Shown piece by piece: positions 25,366-38,492 of a stretch of DNA of 64,000 nt; within the stretch, counting starts at the first letter, position 1, and each line of letters starts with the position of its first letter. Source of the DNA: Triops longicaudatus (lineage: Eukaryota > Arthropoda > Branchiopoda > Notostraca > Triopsidae). The stretch lies in NCBI GenBank assembly GCA_022885665.1, contig JAGQDJ010000127.1:127403-191402 (forward strand), given 5' to 3'. The notes beneath the pieces are model-generated. The model did no database searches and was not told the origin of the DNA. It was given only the letters and a program-made list of their open reading frames with translations. The position numbers and the translations under genes are program-made.

Positions 25366-28300
25366 GTATGCATTGAGCGGACCAAGTCCTTGACTACTAG
25401 AACGGTGACCTGTTTCGATTCAATTGTTTTGTTAGAATCCAGTTCTGTGAAAAATAAAAATAGAAATTGAAATTATTTCTCATAATTATTTTTCTTTGTA
25501 CGAAGTATTTCGCAGCATACCGGCGCTTGTAATTTTTAATTTTTTTTTGTTAAAGTCACCGTGAACCGTATCTAAAGCTGGACTGTCGAGATGTGAATCT
25601 GTCTAGCCAATAGGTCGTTCGTCGTTCGCCGTTCAACAGATCATGCTAATTGAATGGTCGCAAAGGTCAGCGATGGAACCCAAATGGAAAATTGCACCAA
25701 GGCCAAGAATATAAAAAAATCCTTTTCTGAGTCAATGACATTTTTAAAGAGGTCCCAAATTTCCGCAATATATTTTTCATACTTTTATTAAAGGTTTAAA
25801 TTGGTTCTGTTAATTTAAACATTTTCAATATATCAGTTTATCGTTAATAATTCTTACTATACAGATACAGTTAAAATTGGAATTGCAATTTTCTTAACCT
25901 TGGGAAGAGTTAACTTTAACTTAACTTTAACTTTTCGAGAACGTGGAACACGTTTCTATCTTATAGTACACGTTTCAGTTTGTGCGGTTTTAGTTTAGAT
26001 GACGTTTTCGCGATACCAACCGACCGCGTGAATCGGAGCTTATTGTGTTGTAATTTCCAATGTTAGTTAACAAAACAGTAAAGAGTAATGACGTACAGCA
26101 GAGGCAGAGTTAAAATACTATATAATACATAAGATCTGCAGTTATTTGTGGAGAAGAAGAAAATATTGCGCAACAATACACAAACAAACTCCCATCAGAA
26201 CTTAAGTTCCCCAAGAATCAGATAACTATGTTGAGAACTAGCGTGAATGACAGCGCACAAATAATAGTTTAAACACTCATAAGCGAACGGTGTATTCACA
26301 CCACACCATCATTGTCTGCGACCGTTTGCTTCATTTGTTCTCTGCAAGAAGTCTTGCGCAGTAAAACAATAAAGGTCTTCCCGAAAACGTTTCCTCGTAC
26401 CACGCACAGTAAATTACAATGAAAGATAGAAACACCTTTCGTGCTACACATAACAAGTTCAATGCTTATCAAACTTACGAGTATCGAAACAAATTTCTAC
26501 CTCAAACGTTACAAAATAAGTGACAATATGTTGTCAGAAACAACTGGGGAAATTAAACTTAATTTAAGTATTATGTTTTTCTGTTGTCGAAGTGTGCAAT
26601 CCATTTTACATTTCTAACAGTCCATGGTTTCCGTTGTTTTCTAACTGAAACAGATTCCAAGTTGTTTTTGTCACCACCAATCTAATATAGCAGTGTTCGA
26701 TACTTCGCGAATCAAGGGAATTGGATGCTAGCACGTAAGATGTAACAATAAGGCCGTCATCCCCACCCCTCAAATTTTATTTTTTATAATGGGAAAAATA
26801 GGAGAAACCATAGACTTGCAAAAAACATTGCGTACGGAATACCCTCTCCGAAATCTCGAACTCCTCCCCAACCAAAATCCTGATTAGCTGACTCATAAAA
26901 TAGCCCAGTGTAAACATAAACAAAGTGTTCTTTATTTGAAAACACTTATTCGTGATTTTTTCCATCCGTGTCCTAACTGTCCTTCTCTTATTATTAACAC
27001 TTTTAAAATTATGATCCAAGTAACTCATAAGTTATTTGACTCACAATTATTAATATATGATCAAAATTATTTGACTCACCAGGTCAACAATAACAATAAA
27101 GAAGTTTTTTGTTGTTAAGTTCGTTTTTTCGTGCTTTAATATTTGTGACTTTTTTCTTCTAAAAAAGAACCCATCAAGTAAAGCTTGACGTTAGGAGTCT
27201 TTTTTGCAAAGCGGGAAAGTGTAGTCTTGTATTTCTCTCCGAAACGTGTCCTACGTCGCATATCCGCCTGTGTTTTTCCCTTGAGTGCATACTGGAAATC
27301 TTGTTTCACCGTAAAACAAAGCCACTAGAACTTAAGCTTGATGCGAATTTGTTTCGTTTCGCAACAAAAAGATTGTAAAAGACGATTCAAACGCAAAAAT
27401 CTGCAGGGAGATTTTGCATACACGTGCGTTAGCATTCAACTATGCAGGGGCAGCAAAAGGGAAGTAAGCAGCAGGATATCCTTATTACGGTTTTGGGAAT
27501 GGCTGTGGTATTTCGCGGTCTGCTTCACGTAAAATTGGCTGTCCAACGTAAAAGACGGACGTTTCCAATCAATCAGTTCGCAGTGTAGAAATATTTCTTT
27601 CTTTTTACTCGCGTGTTAGCTTGTTCCGTCTGGTGCATATGTTAAATCAAAGGTTGTCACACATTTGACAGCTTCAATTTGTTACCAGTGCTTCGTATTT
27701 TCCCATTTCCCATTTTTCCCTTTCCAAAAGCAGTTTCTCCAAACGTCATAACACCGAATATTAGGTACAAGTAACTTTATCCCTCTATATTTCTATCTGG
27801 CCGTGAGTTGTCGCTGCGCTCTAAAATGAGGAAATGGTTTTCAAAGGAGTTGATTGTCGGTTTGGTGAATGCTGTCATAGCAATTCATCCTCTGACATCT
27901 CACCGAAAGATTATGTTCGGTATTGTGGGGACTTTTAAAACTACGGGAATTGAATAAGAACGGTGGTTTTGGGATTGGGAAGCCAAAAGGAACGGAAGTT
28001 TACGTTGAAGGCAAGTTCTGCTTTCCTTGAGATTCGCAAAGAAGGGCAGGAAGTTTGGAAAGAAGAAAACCTTGGTTCAGTAAGCGAGGACAAGCGAAAA
28101 TTCTCATCTTCGCCTTTTGCTCTGATAGGTCATGACAGTCAAGTTGCCTATGACTTCCACCCCATGCAAGGATGATGGGGTACAAACTGGATTATGATAG
28201 ATGTAAGGCGAGAACTCAATTGCTGGTTTCCATGGCAAGCAACTCCGGAAGGAAAAGGAACCCCCGTTTTGGTGCGTCGGACCATTTGTCGAATTACGAA

Positions 28301-31300
28301 CCGAGGTTTGCATGCTTACATACTTTATAAGGCGTGGCTCGAGCTAACTAGATATGTGTAAGATATGTAATGGATATTTACATGCCGTCACGTGCCAGAC
28401 AAGTCATTTAACTTAATTAAAAACGGATTTCCGAAATCAGACATTTCGTAAGTTTGTCACTCACCATCACTCTGCAACGTGATTGCGTCCATGAAGAACT
28501 AGATACAATTCCGTACAGTCCTATCTATTGGCCCCTCCCTCGCAAAGTAGACGTTCCAGTGAAGTGGAAACTGTCGCGCACTAACACTCGTGAAAAGTTA
28601 AGCTTTTTTGGTTAAAAAATATCCCTTCACGGACATTTTTTTAAGTAATATAGTTATTATATTAAAATAAAATCAAAAGTAGTTAATAAACTATAATGAG
28701 TTTAGCTCTCTGCGCGTTTTGAAGTCTCGCTGACACGGAACCCCAGCATAAATCAAATCTATTGTAAAGCGAAGGCCACAACGTCGTGATGCATAAGAAC
28801 AAGAAGAAATAAGTCAAAGAAAAAAAGATTTAATGCAGAGCATGTTTCAAGGCTTGGAAACAAGCAATTATGCTCTTATAATTTCTTCTGAATACTAATT
28901 AACTGCTGAATATGGCCGTTTAGAAACAATCTTTCTCCCAAAGTTTTCTTTCGGACTCCTGCCTGTTCACCACAAGTATGATCCACGTGGGGCCTATTTG
29001 TTCCAAGCTTAAATTACTTAAACAGTTTTCTTCCTTTATCAAACATTTTTTATGGGGATGAGTGGAAACAATTATAGACAGGCCCGCTGGCGTACGCAAC
29101 TTCATCCCAAAGGACAAGCAGTTGAATAAATACTTAGCAAACTTAAAATGCAGAGAATGAGTAGTTCTTAACGGGGTGCTTCGAAAATTTTTCTGGCCTC
29201 ACTAGGCCTTATGAGTTTCATCCTTCGCAAGCTGATTTCTTTTTTAAGAAGAAATCTGGTTGCTTTTCGACGCTGCTAAGAGCTCTTTCTTTTAATCACG
29301 TCATCTGCGTTATTTTTTAAAAGCACAAGAAAAGAAAAATATACCCTTTAACACTGTTAAAGTGAAAAAATCGACTTTCTACAAGAATAACCGGGGCCAT
29401 AACCGCGCTCGAAAAAGCGAAAAAAAAGCAAATAAGTGTCTGGGACGAACCCTGTTTTTTCAGAAGAAACAGAAAATATGACCCTCTTTTTTATTTAAAG
29501 CCATTGCATATCCGTCTCTGGTTTTAATGTAATCTCTTAAAAGTGACTCTTAGCATTGAAATGAAAAAATAACAATATAATGGTGAAAAAAATCAGGATA
29601 GAAAGGCGAGCTGGGGTTCTTTTTCCAATCGATTCTTTACAAAAAGGCTACACTGTTCTGGTAAACAGACGCATAAACTTTGATACGGTAAATTGCCATT
29701 GTTTGCAATCATTAATTCACCATAGCTAGCAAACATTATTTCTCGGTGGATTTTGCCAGCATTGTGAACTATTATGTGGAATTATCGGACATATTTCTCG
29801 GATGTAGAGTAATTACCCTGCTGGGAAAGTTCTGCCAGAATTCACAGCTCATTTACAATTTCTACGCATTACGCAATGCCGCAAAGGGTGACTATCGTAA
29901 ACACGTGGTCGCGCGACCAGTGAAGGACATAGAGGACTCTGGCAACAGACAATAAATCACGCGCCAAAGCATGGAGGGAAGCGGGGAACGCGCCGCTTGG
30001 CTGACTTATCTTTTCCACATGTGAAGAGGGAAAAATTAAATTCCTGACCCTCTGCGGCTAAGTTAACACATTACAGCGTCAAGCTTTTTCAAAAGCCTTG
30101 GGCCTTAAGCTTGTTAGTAATTCTTGTGTCGTCTAATTTCTCCGACAAGGGGCAACACAAGGTGATAGGGGTGAGCGAGAGAAGGGGCGATTATTTCATT
30201 ATGACTTTTCACAATGTTTGTATACAAGCTTCACAGGCGCTGTCAAGCTTAGTGACAGATAGTACTTGATAGATACTAAAGCTCTCGGAGAACGAGAAGG
30301 ATATTTGAGCTTTAGAAATTTGTAATCTTGCGACAAGGGGGAGGGAACAGGAAAGCAAGCGGGAGACGCATTTCCTCCCTGTACCCAGTCGACATCGGTC
30401 GGTGCTGGAACTTGCTATACTCATTGAAAATGATCGATTAGAAATGGTGCAAAGGCATTTAAGTGCTGCGCGAACCAACAATTCCAAGAGTTTTCTCGTC
30501 TCGCAGTCTGTCTAGTCCCGTGTTAGGAAAGTGCTTTCTGATGTCACCGCTTAAACTCAAGAACTAACATATAAAATAGAGAAGAACACACACGTGCTTT
30601 AAATGCGTACGACAGTGTCAAAAAATCAGAAAACAATGGACAGAAAAGTTGGAAGGGACAGAACCCCTGGCATCGTATTTCACTTGCAGAGTAGAACTCG
30701 TCTTAAGTAGATTATTGATATATGAAGCAACCCATTATTAACTAGAAATACGTGTAACCTTGTAACGGGTAAAGAAAATTTAAAACATTCTGTAGGCTGA
30801 CATCTGGTGTCGTACGAGGTAAAACGTATTACAACCTTCATGAGTGAAAAATATTCGTTTAATAATTAAAAGAATTTCTTCGAACAATACTTGCCTTATA
30901 AGAGTCGAAATATCACTCAGATGTACCTAAGTGCTTTGTGGTTATAGGCGAAGTTTCGTAACCCAGAGGACTTAAGTTCCGTTCCCCGGTCAGGTAGAAT
31001 TGTCGCTCCTTGCACGAAATTTCACTGCCAAGCCTTTACTTCGATACTCCGATACTTATATCGACACTTCCAAAGGCTTAAGTAGGTTTATATGTGTCAT
31101 GAGCAACGCATCAAAGTGAAAAACAAATATAGAAGAGAAAAACGTAAGAGAAGGGAGACTGGGAGATACGCCACGGATAGCAACCCTAGCATTATTGTAG
31201 GCCAACCTGCACCCATGTGTCATAGCGTCATCTTTCTCCCGCTTCTCGCGCGTCTTCATGTGCATAAAAGTTCACATGTGAGGAGAAAAGACAGACTTCC

Positions 31301-34300
31301 GCTTGTGAGCAGAGAGAAAAATGGAAACGACAAGTTTGAAAAGAAGAAAGAGAAATGTCCCGTGGGTTGTAACCCAGCGTAATTTGTTTGTAAGGGAGAA
31401 CGCCCTGTGGTAGTGGGAGTAGCAAGCCGCATGGTTTACAACTTGACCTTTTGCTGGTTACTCTCTGCGATTTCTCTTTGTTTTAAAGGGGAAGGAAATG
31501 AACTCTACTCGAGCAATAAAAGTTTAAGAAAGCTGACGAAGAACGTACCAAGTGGCAATATACCATAGCAGTCATAGGAAGGTACGCCGTCAAGTTACGT
31601 CATGTCACTAGATGCATACGGCAGTCTACAAGCGGTCTTCGACAAGATGCATCAAGTCGAGCAGAACAAGACACCAACCTCCTCATTAGTCAACCTTGTA
31701 CTTACGTTACATTACACGAAACAATGAACAGATTTACCCGAACACACTTAAACTTCTCTCGCCCTCCCCCTCATCTAACTCGCCCCCGATTTTGAACCGA
31801 AGGACAGGATTTGGCAATTGCTTGAAAACGAACATAAATCCTTTCTATTTTCTAGCATAGCGAAGCTCCTTGAATTCGGAGAGTTCTTAACTTGCTTTGG
31901 TAATTATTTTATTCCAGTGGATACAGCAGGCCTGAGATTTGCATGTCATTGTTGCAGTACTTCCTTAACTTGTTTTCATATGCAATTGTTATTGTCATGA
32001 AGATGTCGACTCATTGTGCAGAGAAAGGCATACGGGAAAGAAGTTCGATGTAAATAAAGTTAAGAACTGACGCTAAGTTTGCCGCTTGAGTTCATTTCCG
32101 TCGCCGTCGTCGAGAAAGGTGTGGGCGGTCGATCTCCAGGATGGGACAGGAAACTTGGGAGCCAAAGCTCGAATAACTTTTTCGAGGCCGTATTTTGGAA
32201 GGGTAAGTCACATTGGTTTGGTCTCTTAAGCTGGTTGAAACGGTTTAAAATCGTGAAAAACTAGTTGTCGTCATTGAAAGTTTAGCGGCCCCTATTTCTA
32301 ATGACCTGCTGGAACTGACAAGATGACCCTTTACTGCGAACTCTTGGGGCTTCCGTTAACATTACGTGGCGAAGATCAATATCTGCGTCCTCGAAAACAG
32401 GCATCCTTTTTTTTTCAAAAGGGAATCTCGCTCTCTTTACATCGTGTTGCAATTAACCGTCAATCTCATTTCGTTTAGCGTGAAAACCCAATCTATTGCA
32501 AATACTTAAACAGCGGCAGTCCGAAAATAAAAGCGTAAAAGGAAATACATTGTTTCCTTTATCGGGCAATTTGGATAATGGTTGAGAGAAACGAAAAACC
32601 CTATTATCACGGACTAGCCGCTGTCGTAACGTGATTGACGTGAGTTTCTAGCCTGACGTACCTCCAAATGGAATGCGATACTACCAAAAGTATAATTGAA
32701 AAACGGGCATACAAGTTCGTGGAAATGTTCAGTGTTTCACAATCTGGTATGTCTACTGTTCCTCACACTCCGTTATGCAGTCATGTAGAAATCTAAAACA
32801 ATGCAACGAAAACGTTACCTTGAGTAAATAAATCAGTGTAAATACCAGGAAACCTGGAAATTCTAGTGTTCTTTGATTATATGACGATTTTTGCAGGATC
32901 AGTGACTGTGATATTTTGAACTTGTGCGAGTCTTTATTTAATTCAATGTAGGTTGAGTTACTTAAGTCCTGTGAATGGGATTAAACTTCGATTAGAATTA
33001 TCTCTTGATCATGATTAGTATGAAACAATATTGTTGTCCTGTACGGCAAGTCAAAATTGTAGATAAAAGGAAAATGTTACAGATTTGCTGGTTATTAAAG
33101 TCTACAATTGTGAATGAAATTATATTGCTGATTATTTTTTCGCTAGTTATGTTTGTGAACATTCCACTACTATCAGGAAGATGCGTTACGGTGCTAGAGA
33201 AATATTTTATCTGAGCTATTAGCCAAAGCTGTGGAAGAAGCCTCGCGTAAACTTGGACTGCCAAGTTTGGTGTATACTCAAGTTTCCGAATTAGCAATTC
33301 CTAGGCGAGTTACAAAAGCAATAATTATCCGCTGACGGGTATAGCAGCGTGGGTAGATATGGCAAAAGGCCCAAGCCGGTTAGAATACAACTTAGTCGGA
33401 TGTGTTTCGGCTGCCACTGTTCCTTTCGATGCGAATCTGAAGCACATGCATGATTGATTAAGAAAGATAGGCCTTTACAAGACTACATTTCAATTAAATA
33501 TTACCAGCTTAATCTTCACCCATCTCAGAATTTAAACACAGGGTACTGCTCCAGTCTGACACTATAGATCCACTCACGATCTGTTCTCACTTAAAAGACT
33601 CCTCGAGGGCCTACCGGGGAATGAGAGCAAGACAGGAAAAATAAAGTAAAGATAATAGTTGAAGGTAGCAGAAAGCTGAAACAAACACCGATGCGCACCA
33701 ACGTTCAAACGTCTAATTGGCTAGCGATGAAGGCTTGAAGCCTTCCTTGACGGTATGTTCAATTTATCTGAAAAATGTTCAAGATGTTCTCTGTAATTTT
33801 CGTCTAGCAGAATCTTAGCCCCCAAGTAACAAGACTTCATTGTTCGCTCCTTATTACTTCGAACGAAAGGTAGTTCTATCTTCAGACAGCTTTTATATAA
33901 CATTCTTGATTGTCTGCTTTCTAATTGGAGAACTTTGATCATAAAGAAATTCTAAAAAGTAAGTTCGGTGTGCAAGGAAGGAAAAAGTACCTACAAATTT
34001 AACTCATCACATATTTTTATCAGGCAGGGTTGAATAGCAATCCTGGAAATACTGAATCGATTGAACGACGCCGTGTCAAAGACGTGTTAAAACAATTTTC
34101 GCTATTCCGTTATTACCTAGTCCTGATTTCATTGATGATGCTTTTGGCAATTGATTCCACTCTAATGGAGAATGGAAGGTTGAAATACATGATAGAACTT
34201 TGTATGTAGAGTAATTTTTAAAACATTAAATAAATTTCGATATGAAACGAGTGTAAAACATTTAAGGGAAGTTTAATTTTGTAAGAGTAAATCTGTTAAC

Positions 34301-34969
34301 TGTTTTGTGTAATGTAACGTAAGTACAAAGTTAACAAATGAGGAGGTTCGCTTCTTGTTGTGCTTGACTTCGTGCAATTAGATTGAGTTAAATATGGTTA
34401 ATTAAGGAATATAAGTCAATATCCTTAATCAGGATCATTACGATTCTCATAATTGGAGTTACTTAAACAGTAATAAAACAGTGACTTTGAAACTGTCGCG
34501 GGTATTTTTATTCAAAGAACTTCAAACGCACAGAGCTTGCATTTCAAATATCCATGGATATCCAAGATATTGGACCATTTGCTGTCGCTGGCCTGGCAGA
34601 GATCTATGCTCGATAGTTGTCTCAATGATCTGGTCGCAGTTTGTGAAAGAAAATCTCTTCTTCAACCTCCCTCCTCGGCTAAGAACTCTCACTCTCTCCC
34701 CCTGTCGTATCATCACCATGAAATTTGGCTACTGTGTGCGCTCACCGAAAAGACGTTAATTTTCTTCTGTGGCTTTAATTGTGAAGTCTTACCCATTTTG
34801 TTCTTAACCCTACCCAGCAAGCACTGTACAGTACCAGTCCTGCACACCCGGGATTGGTTAGTTGGCTTCGGAAGAAACTTCATATGTCGAAGTTGTCTCC
34901 GAATGGTCTCCCTCTAGCGTTGCCAGCTAGCGATTAGCGTTACCAAGCTGTACGTCCCCTGCAGTCCTC

Positions 34970-36237
34970 AGTTGCTTCCCGCACGCGGCGGTGAAGGGAC
35001 GTCGCTTAGTGCTTTATGTGTTCTACACGTTGCGAATTGCGACACAATATGTTCTGTTCCTAGGAGAATTTTCTGCCAATATTAGCGCACAAAAATCCCA
35101 AGTGGCACGTTGCTGAACGCTAATAGCATTGGGTAACGTGGTTGGAATAAAGAAAAAATATAAACAAGATTACAAACTGGATTTTGTTGTCTTAGTATTT
35201 TAATTCCAGTCCTGAAGACCCCAACATTTACTGTAAAAAATCGGTGTTTACAAATCTTACGGAAGAGAACTTCAAGAAGGTGTCAGTTCGACAAAAGTGC
35301 ACACGGAGACGGGTGCTGAACATCACGGCAAGTGGTTTTTAACACTGGGATTGATTTTGCATTGTCCGGGGCACTATGTCGATGTGTAGAGCAAAGTTCG
35401 TCAGCTGCTGCAGTGTTTTTCCGTGCCAAACGCGTTCCTAGAGTGTTTTAGCCTTAATTTTTAATGTGTCTCAGTGGGAATTGAGGACGGCAAGTTCATA
35501 ATAATCAACAGCAAGCCAGAAAGTGCAAAAAAAGGTGCCCTACTCTCACTTGTTTTCTAGAGAGTGAGACAGTGCGTGTATGTGTGGTCGTTTGCATTAG
35601 CAAAGGGGACAAAAAATAAAAATTGACCGGTTTTTGCTCGGTTTCGGCTGGCTGGCTTCATGAAAAGATTGGTGGCTCGAGACATTATCCGGCACGGGGA
35701 ATAATTAAGCATTGAAAGTGACCTTGAGGACTGACTGCCAAGAACTGAAATCAGAAGCGATTTGCTTCGGCTAGCTTCGAAGACAGAATTATCGCGAAGA
35801 TTTCTGGAGGGGCTGAAGTGCGATTGTGTAAACGCAATTAGCGTAAGACAGTTGGAAAGTTGTACTGAGAAGTCGTTAAAGGATTTTGGCGGGATTCGGT
35901 ATTGGTTTAACCCGCTGATGGCTTACTTGAGAGGATACTGAGGACGCGTACTGAGGGGGCAGTGGAGGAAAAACCGTACCGTATTCGAGACTGGTTGCGT
36001 TGGCTATGCTTTACTGCCTTAGAGTGACAGCGTGACTAATTTATTTTGATCAATAGTGGAACGCTACTGAAACAACACTTAAAGTAGTCCAAAAGGTGTT
36101 ATTAAACTTTGCGGCAGATCGATGCAGGAGCGTGAAGTGAGAAGAGGATTGTCTGCTATAAAACTTACTCCACTGCCATTCTATTTTCTGCGTTTAATCT
36201 AGAACAGGAGAGGGAAACGCCTGACCATTTTGAAAAC
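34970..36237 (+). promoter_or_regulatory. Candidate core promoter and non-coding leader region upstream of the Sidestep-family gene
   Basis: An initiator TCAGTT puts +1 at 34970, and GGACGT falls exactly at +28 to +33, matching the arthropod Inr (TCAKTY) and DPE (RGWYVT) with correct spacing. The downstream kilobase is visibly GC-richer than its flanks and ends at a donor AAAAC|GTAAGT (exon end 36237). A possible 76-bp intron lies inside: donor G|GTAACG near 35133 and acceptor AATTCCAG at 35209. Joined to the acceptor at 38452, it would form the 5' UTR of the Sidestep-family transcript. The Inr/DPE pair alone is expected about once per window by chance, so this is a hypothesis. Confidence 0.3.
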
Positions 36238-36708
36238 GTAAGTTGTAACTATTTTCATGCTTAAATATTGTTACCCCAAAGTATTCCTTTGTACCAAGAA
36301 ATTTTGTTAATATGAGTTCTATAATGGTTAAAGGCTCATCTGGTGACGATAATTCAATTCAAATGCGGTTTTGGGGAGGATATAGACATAGTTTGTTAAT
36401 TTTTATACTCATATTACAAGGAAAACATTTTAATAGAACAAGGAAAAAAGGAAGAAAAAAAGAAAGGGTTTAATTGAGGTTTGTTGTGTATTTTATGGTT
36501 TTAGTAGAGATTTCTCAAAGAACTAGAGCTATTAGGAACTGAACTATGTGTAAACGGCCAATATGGGCTCAAGAAGGGTTCCAACAAGTGCTACATTGAG
36601 CAGCTAATGAAAGAAAAGACACCCTTTGAGTTCGCGAACTATAATTCGGACCGTAGTCATTATGAGTTGGCTAAAAAGTTGTACAATGTCACAGTTGTCA
36701 AATATTAA
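35211..36708 (+). pseudogene. Short open frames with weak SAM-domain likeness
   Basis: Three plus-strand frames are stop-free. The first, 35211-35342, contains LTEENFKKVSVRQ then TRRRVL. The second, 35735-35941, contains FLEGL, then TEKSLKDFGGIRYW and LMAYLRG. The third, 36508-36708 (after TTTTAGTAG), begins RFLKELELLGTEL and ends VTVVKY. The first two resemble the last two helices of SAM domains (LTEEDLKxLGI...R.KLL). None has a suitable start codon and they lie in different reading frames. They could be a relic of a SAM gene, unrecognised exons, or chance in a GC-richer stretch. I favour relic or chance. Confidence 0.2.
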
Positions 36709-38452
36709 ACCTTAAGAAGTGTGACAACTGTTACTAATTACCAGCATAAATTAGCACTCGACTCAATCAGTTCCGTATGAGTACCTCGGTTCATTTGCAT
36801 ATCTCTCAGCAACCGTTACAAGCCAGAGTTACCGAGATGAGATGCCTGTCATCCCTAATTATTGCGCTTAACGCTCTTAACAATATTGTTTAGACTTTGG
36901 CAAGCAAGCCGAGAACCTTTATGGGTATATTACTTTCTTTCCAACCATTTTCGACTATTTTTTTATACAGTTCCCAACTGCCTAAGTAAATTCATGAACG
37001 AAAAAAATGACACGGGCACCGTACGCATGTAAGTTTCACCGTAAAGAATGAAGTTGTAAACCACTATTAGCATACAATGGTACATAATACCATAGAACAC
37101 GTTAAGGTACCAACTCGCCACGGCTTTGGAACGCTTTTATGAAAAATCAGACGCTAAATTGACAGATGTCGAGGGAAGAAAAAAGTTATTTCTGTAAAAT
37201 ATAATACTAATACTGCGTTATGATTGGCTCACGCAGGAACGGAAACAACTGGAGGGGAACAACAGTATCATTGTAATTGTTATAGGCTTGAGTGAGCTGG
37301 ATTCCGTAAAGCTGAGCTCATTACAAAAAGCTCCTGTAGGCTGCAAGAGGCTACAGAGCTTTCCACTGAGAAGGAGAAGCGAATTAGGGAGAATTTACCT
37401 GCCAAAGGAGGATAATGATATATGTAGCTAATAAGGCTACGAGAGTAAGGAGACGAACATCGGAGAAAATGTTTCAAAGAGGATGGATAACCTTGTTATC
37501 AGCATCTGAGACATGAGGGTATGAAATCTTCGGATGCTGTGTACGTTGGAATTATGTTTTTCCTTTACATTGCTGTACCTTAGCATATTTCTCGTTCTGA
37601 GATGAACACTTCAATGTGGAAAAAGGGTGGATGAAAAGAAAAAGGCGTCGTTGCATATATGGAAATGATAACAAACTCTCAATTCGTGTTTTTGGTTTAT
37701 AAATTCAGGAAACTCGGTGGTGCATGAAACAAGCCGCTTTGTTCCTGAGTTTTGTTCGTTATTTCAGATTTTTTTGCCTCTTCATCGCCTTGTCTACTAC
37801 CTCATTTAGTACAGAGAAGTATTACACTTATTAGAGCGTTGCTATCATCCGAGAGGCGCCAAACCAATTAGACCCTTTTGCTACCTGTCCGCTATCAAAT
37901 CTGAACCCTTTCAGATTTAATGTTAACTTGCGGAATTCTAACAAGCTGCCTAGGGTACAACCCAGACATAAGCAACTGTACTTATAGTTTTGAAAGGTAC
38001 AATGCAAAACTGCTTAAAATCAGACAATGAAAGAAAAACGGCGATTCAGTAATCAATTAAACATTATCAGTATGTCATATTAAAACAAAAAAAACTTGAA
38101 AAACAAGTTATATTAATAGTCTATTAAAGAAATTGGAAAGGAAATGAAAGCAAGTAATCGTAAATCAATGGCCAAAGGGCATTTCACTTGAAGATTAGAT
38201 AATTGTAGAATTATTAGGTATGGAAGGCAGAGTAGGAACTATTCGTTATATTCTGTATAAGGAATACTGAGTAGAGCTTGTCAACGTGTATGTTTTTTTG
38301 TATCGATTTTTCTAACTATTTAAATTAGAAAACATTTATTTCACGAATTACTTATATGACATCGGGAAATGTAGATCTGCTTAAATAACAAAAAAAAAAA
38401 AAAGAATTGAAAATAAAACTGTATCTTCCCTCTCTTTTTTGCCGGTTTTCAG
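36238..38452. other. Region between candidate leader exon and coding exon 1
   Basis: If the leader is real this is 5' UTR intron 1 of the Sidestep-family gene. Apart from the frame at 36508-36708 described above I see only AT-rich sequence, with an A-run just before 38405 and no motif worth naming. Confidence 0.4.
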
Positions 38453-38492
38453 AAACGTTCGATGCGAACATCCATCAATGCAGAGTTGAAAA
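38453..38492 (+). other. 5' UTR portion with upstream ATGs, Sidestep-family gene
   Basis: A pyrimidine-rich acceptor (CTCTTTTTTGCCGGTTTTCAG) ends at 38452, implying at least one non-coding upstream exon. The 40 nt before the start contain two upstream ATGs. ATG at 38478 makes a four-codon uORF (Met-Gln-Ser-stop, ending 38489). ATG at 38462 opens a frame that overlaps the main start out of frame. Both could damp translation. Confidence 0.5.

Larger units (their letters stand above)
7020..34969. other. Gene-poor 28-kb intergenic region
   Basis: No recognisable protein family, tRNA, rRNA or snRNA was found on either strand. The open frames present are of a length expected by chance at this composition. 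Noteworthy items are listed separately: a MITE-like repeat (7826-8143), an A-run (11820-11847), motif repeats (17170-17380), a GC-rich island (19355-19530), a GC-richer bit open on both strands (21390-21634) and a possible secreted-peptide exon (25245-25365). The rest may be regulatory sequence for the Sidestep-family gene; that is inference. Confidence 0.55.

Noticed and set aside
25910..25933. Tandem TTAACTTTAAC repeat
   Set aside because: Only about two copies; too short to mean more than slippage.
34537..34917. 126-codon frame just upstream of the candidate promoter
   Set aside because: Composition changes along the frame, no family signature, and alternative frames of similar length overlap it.
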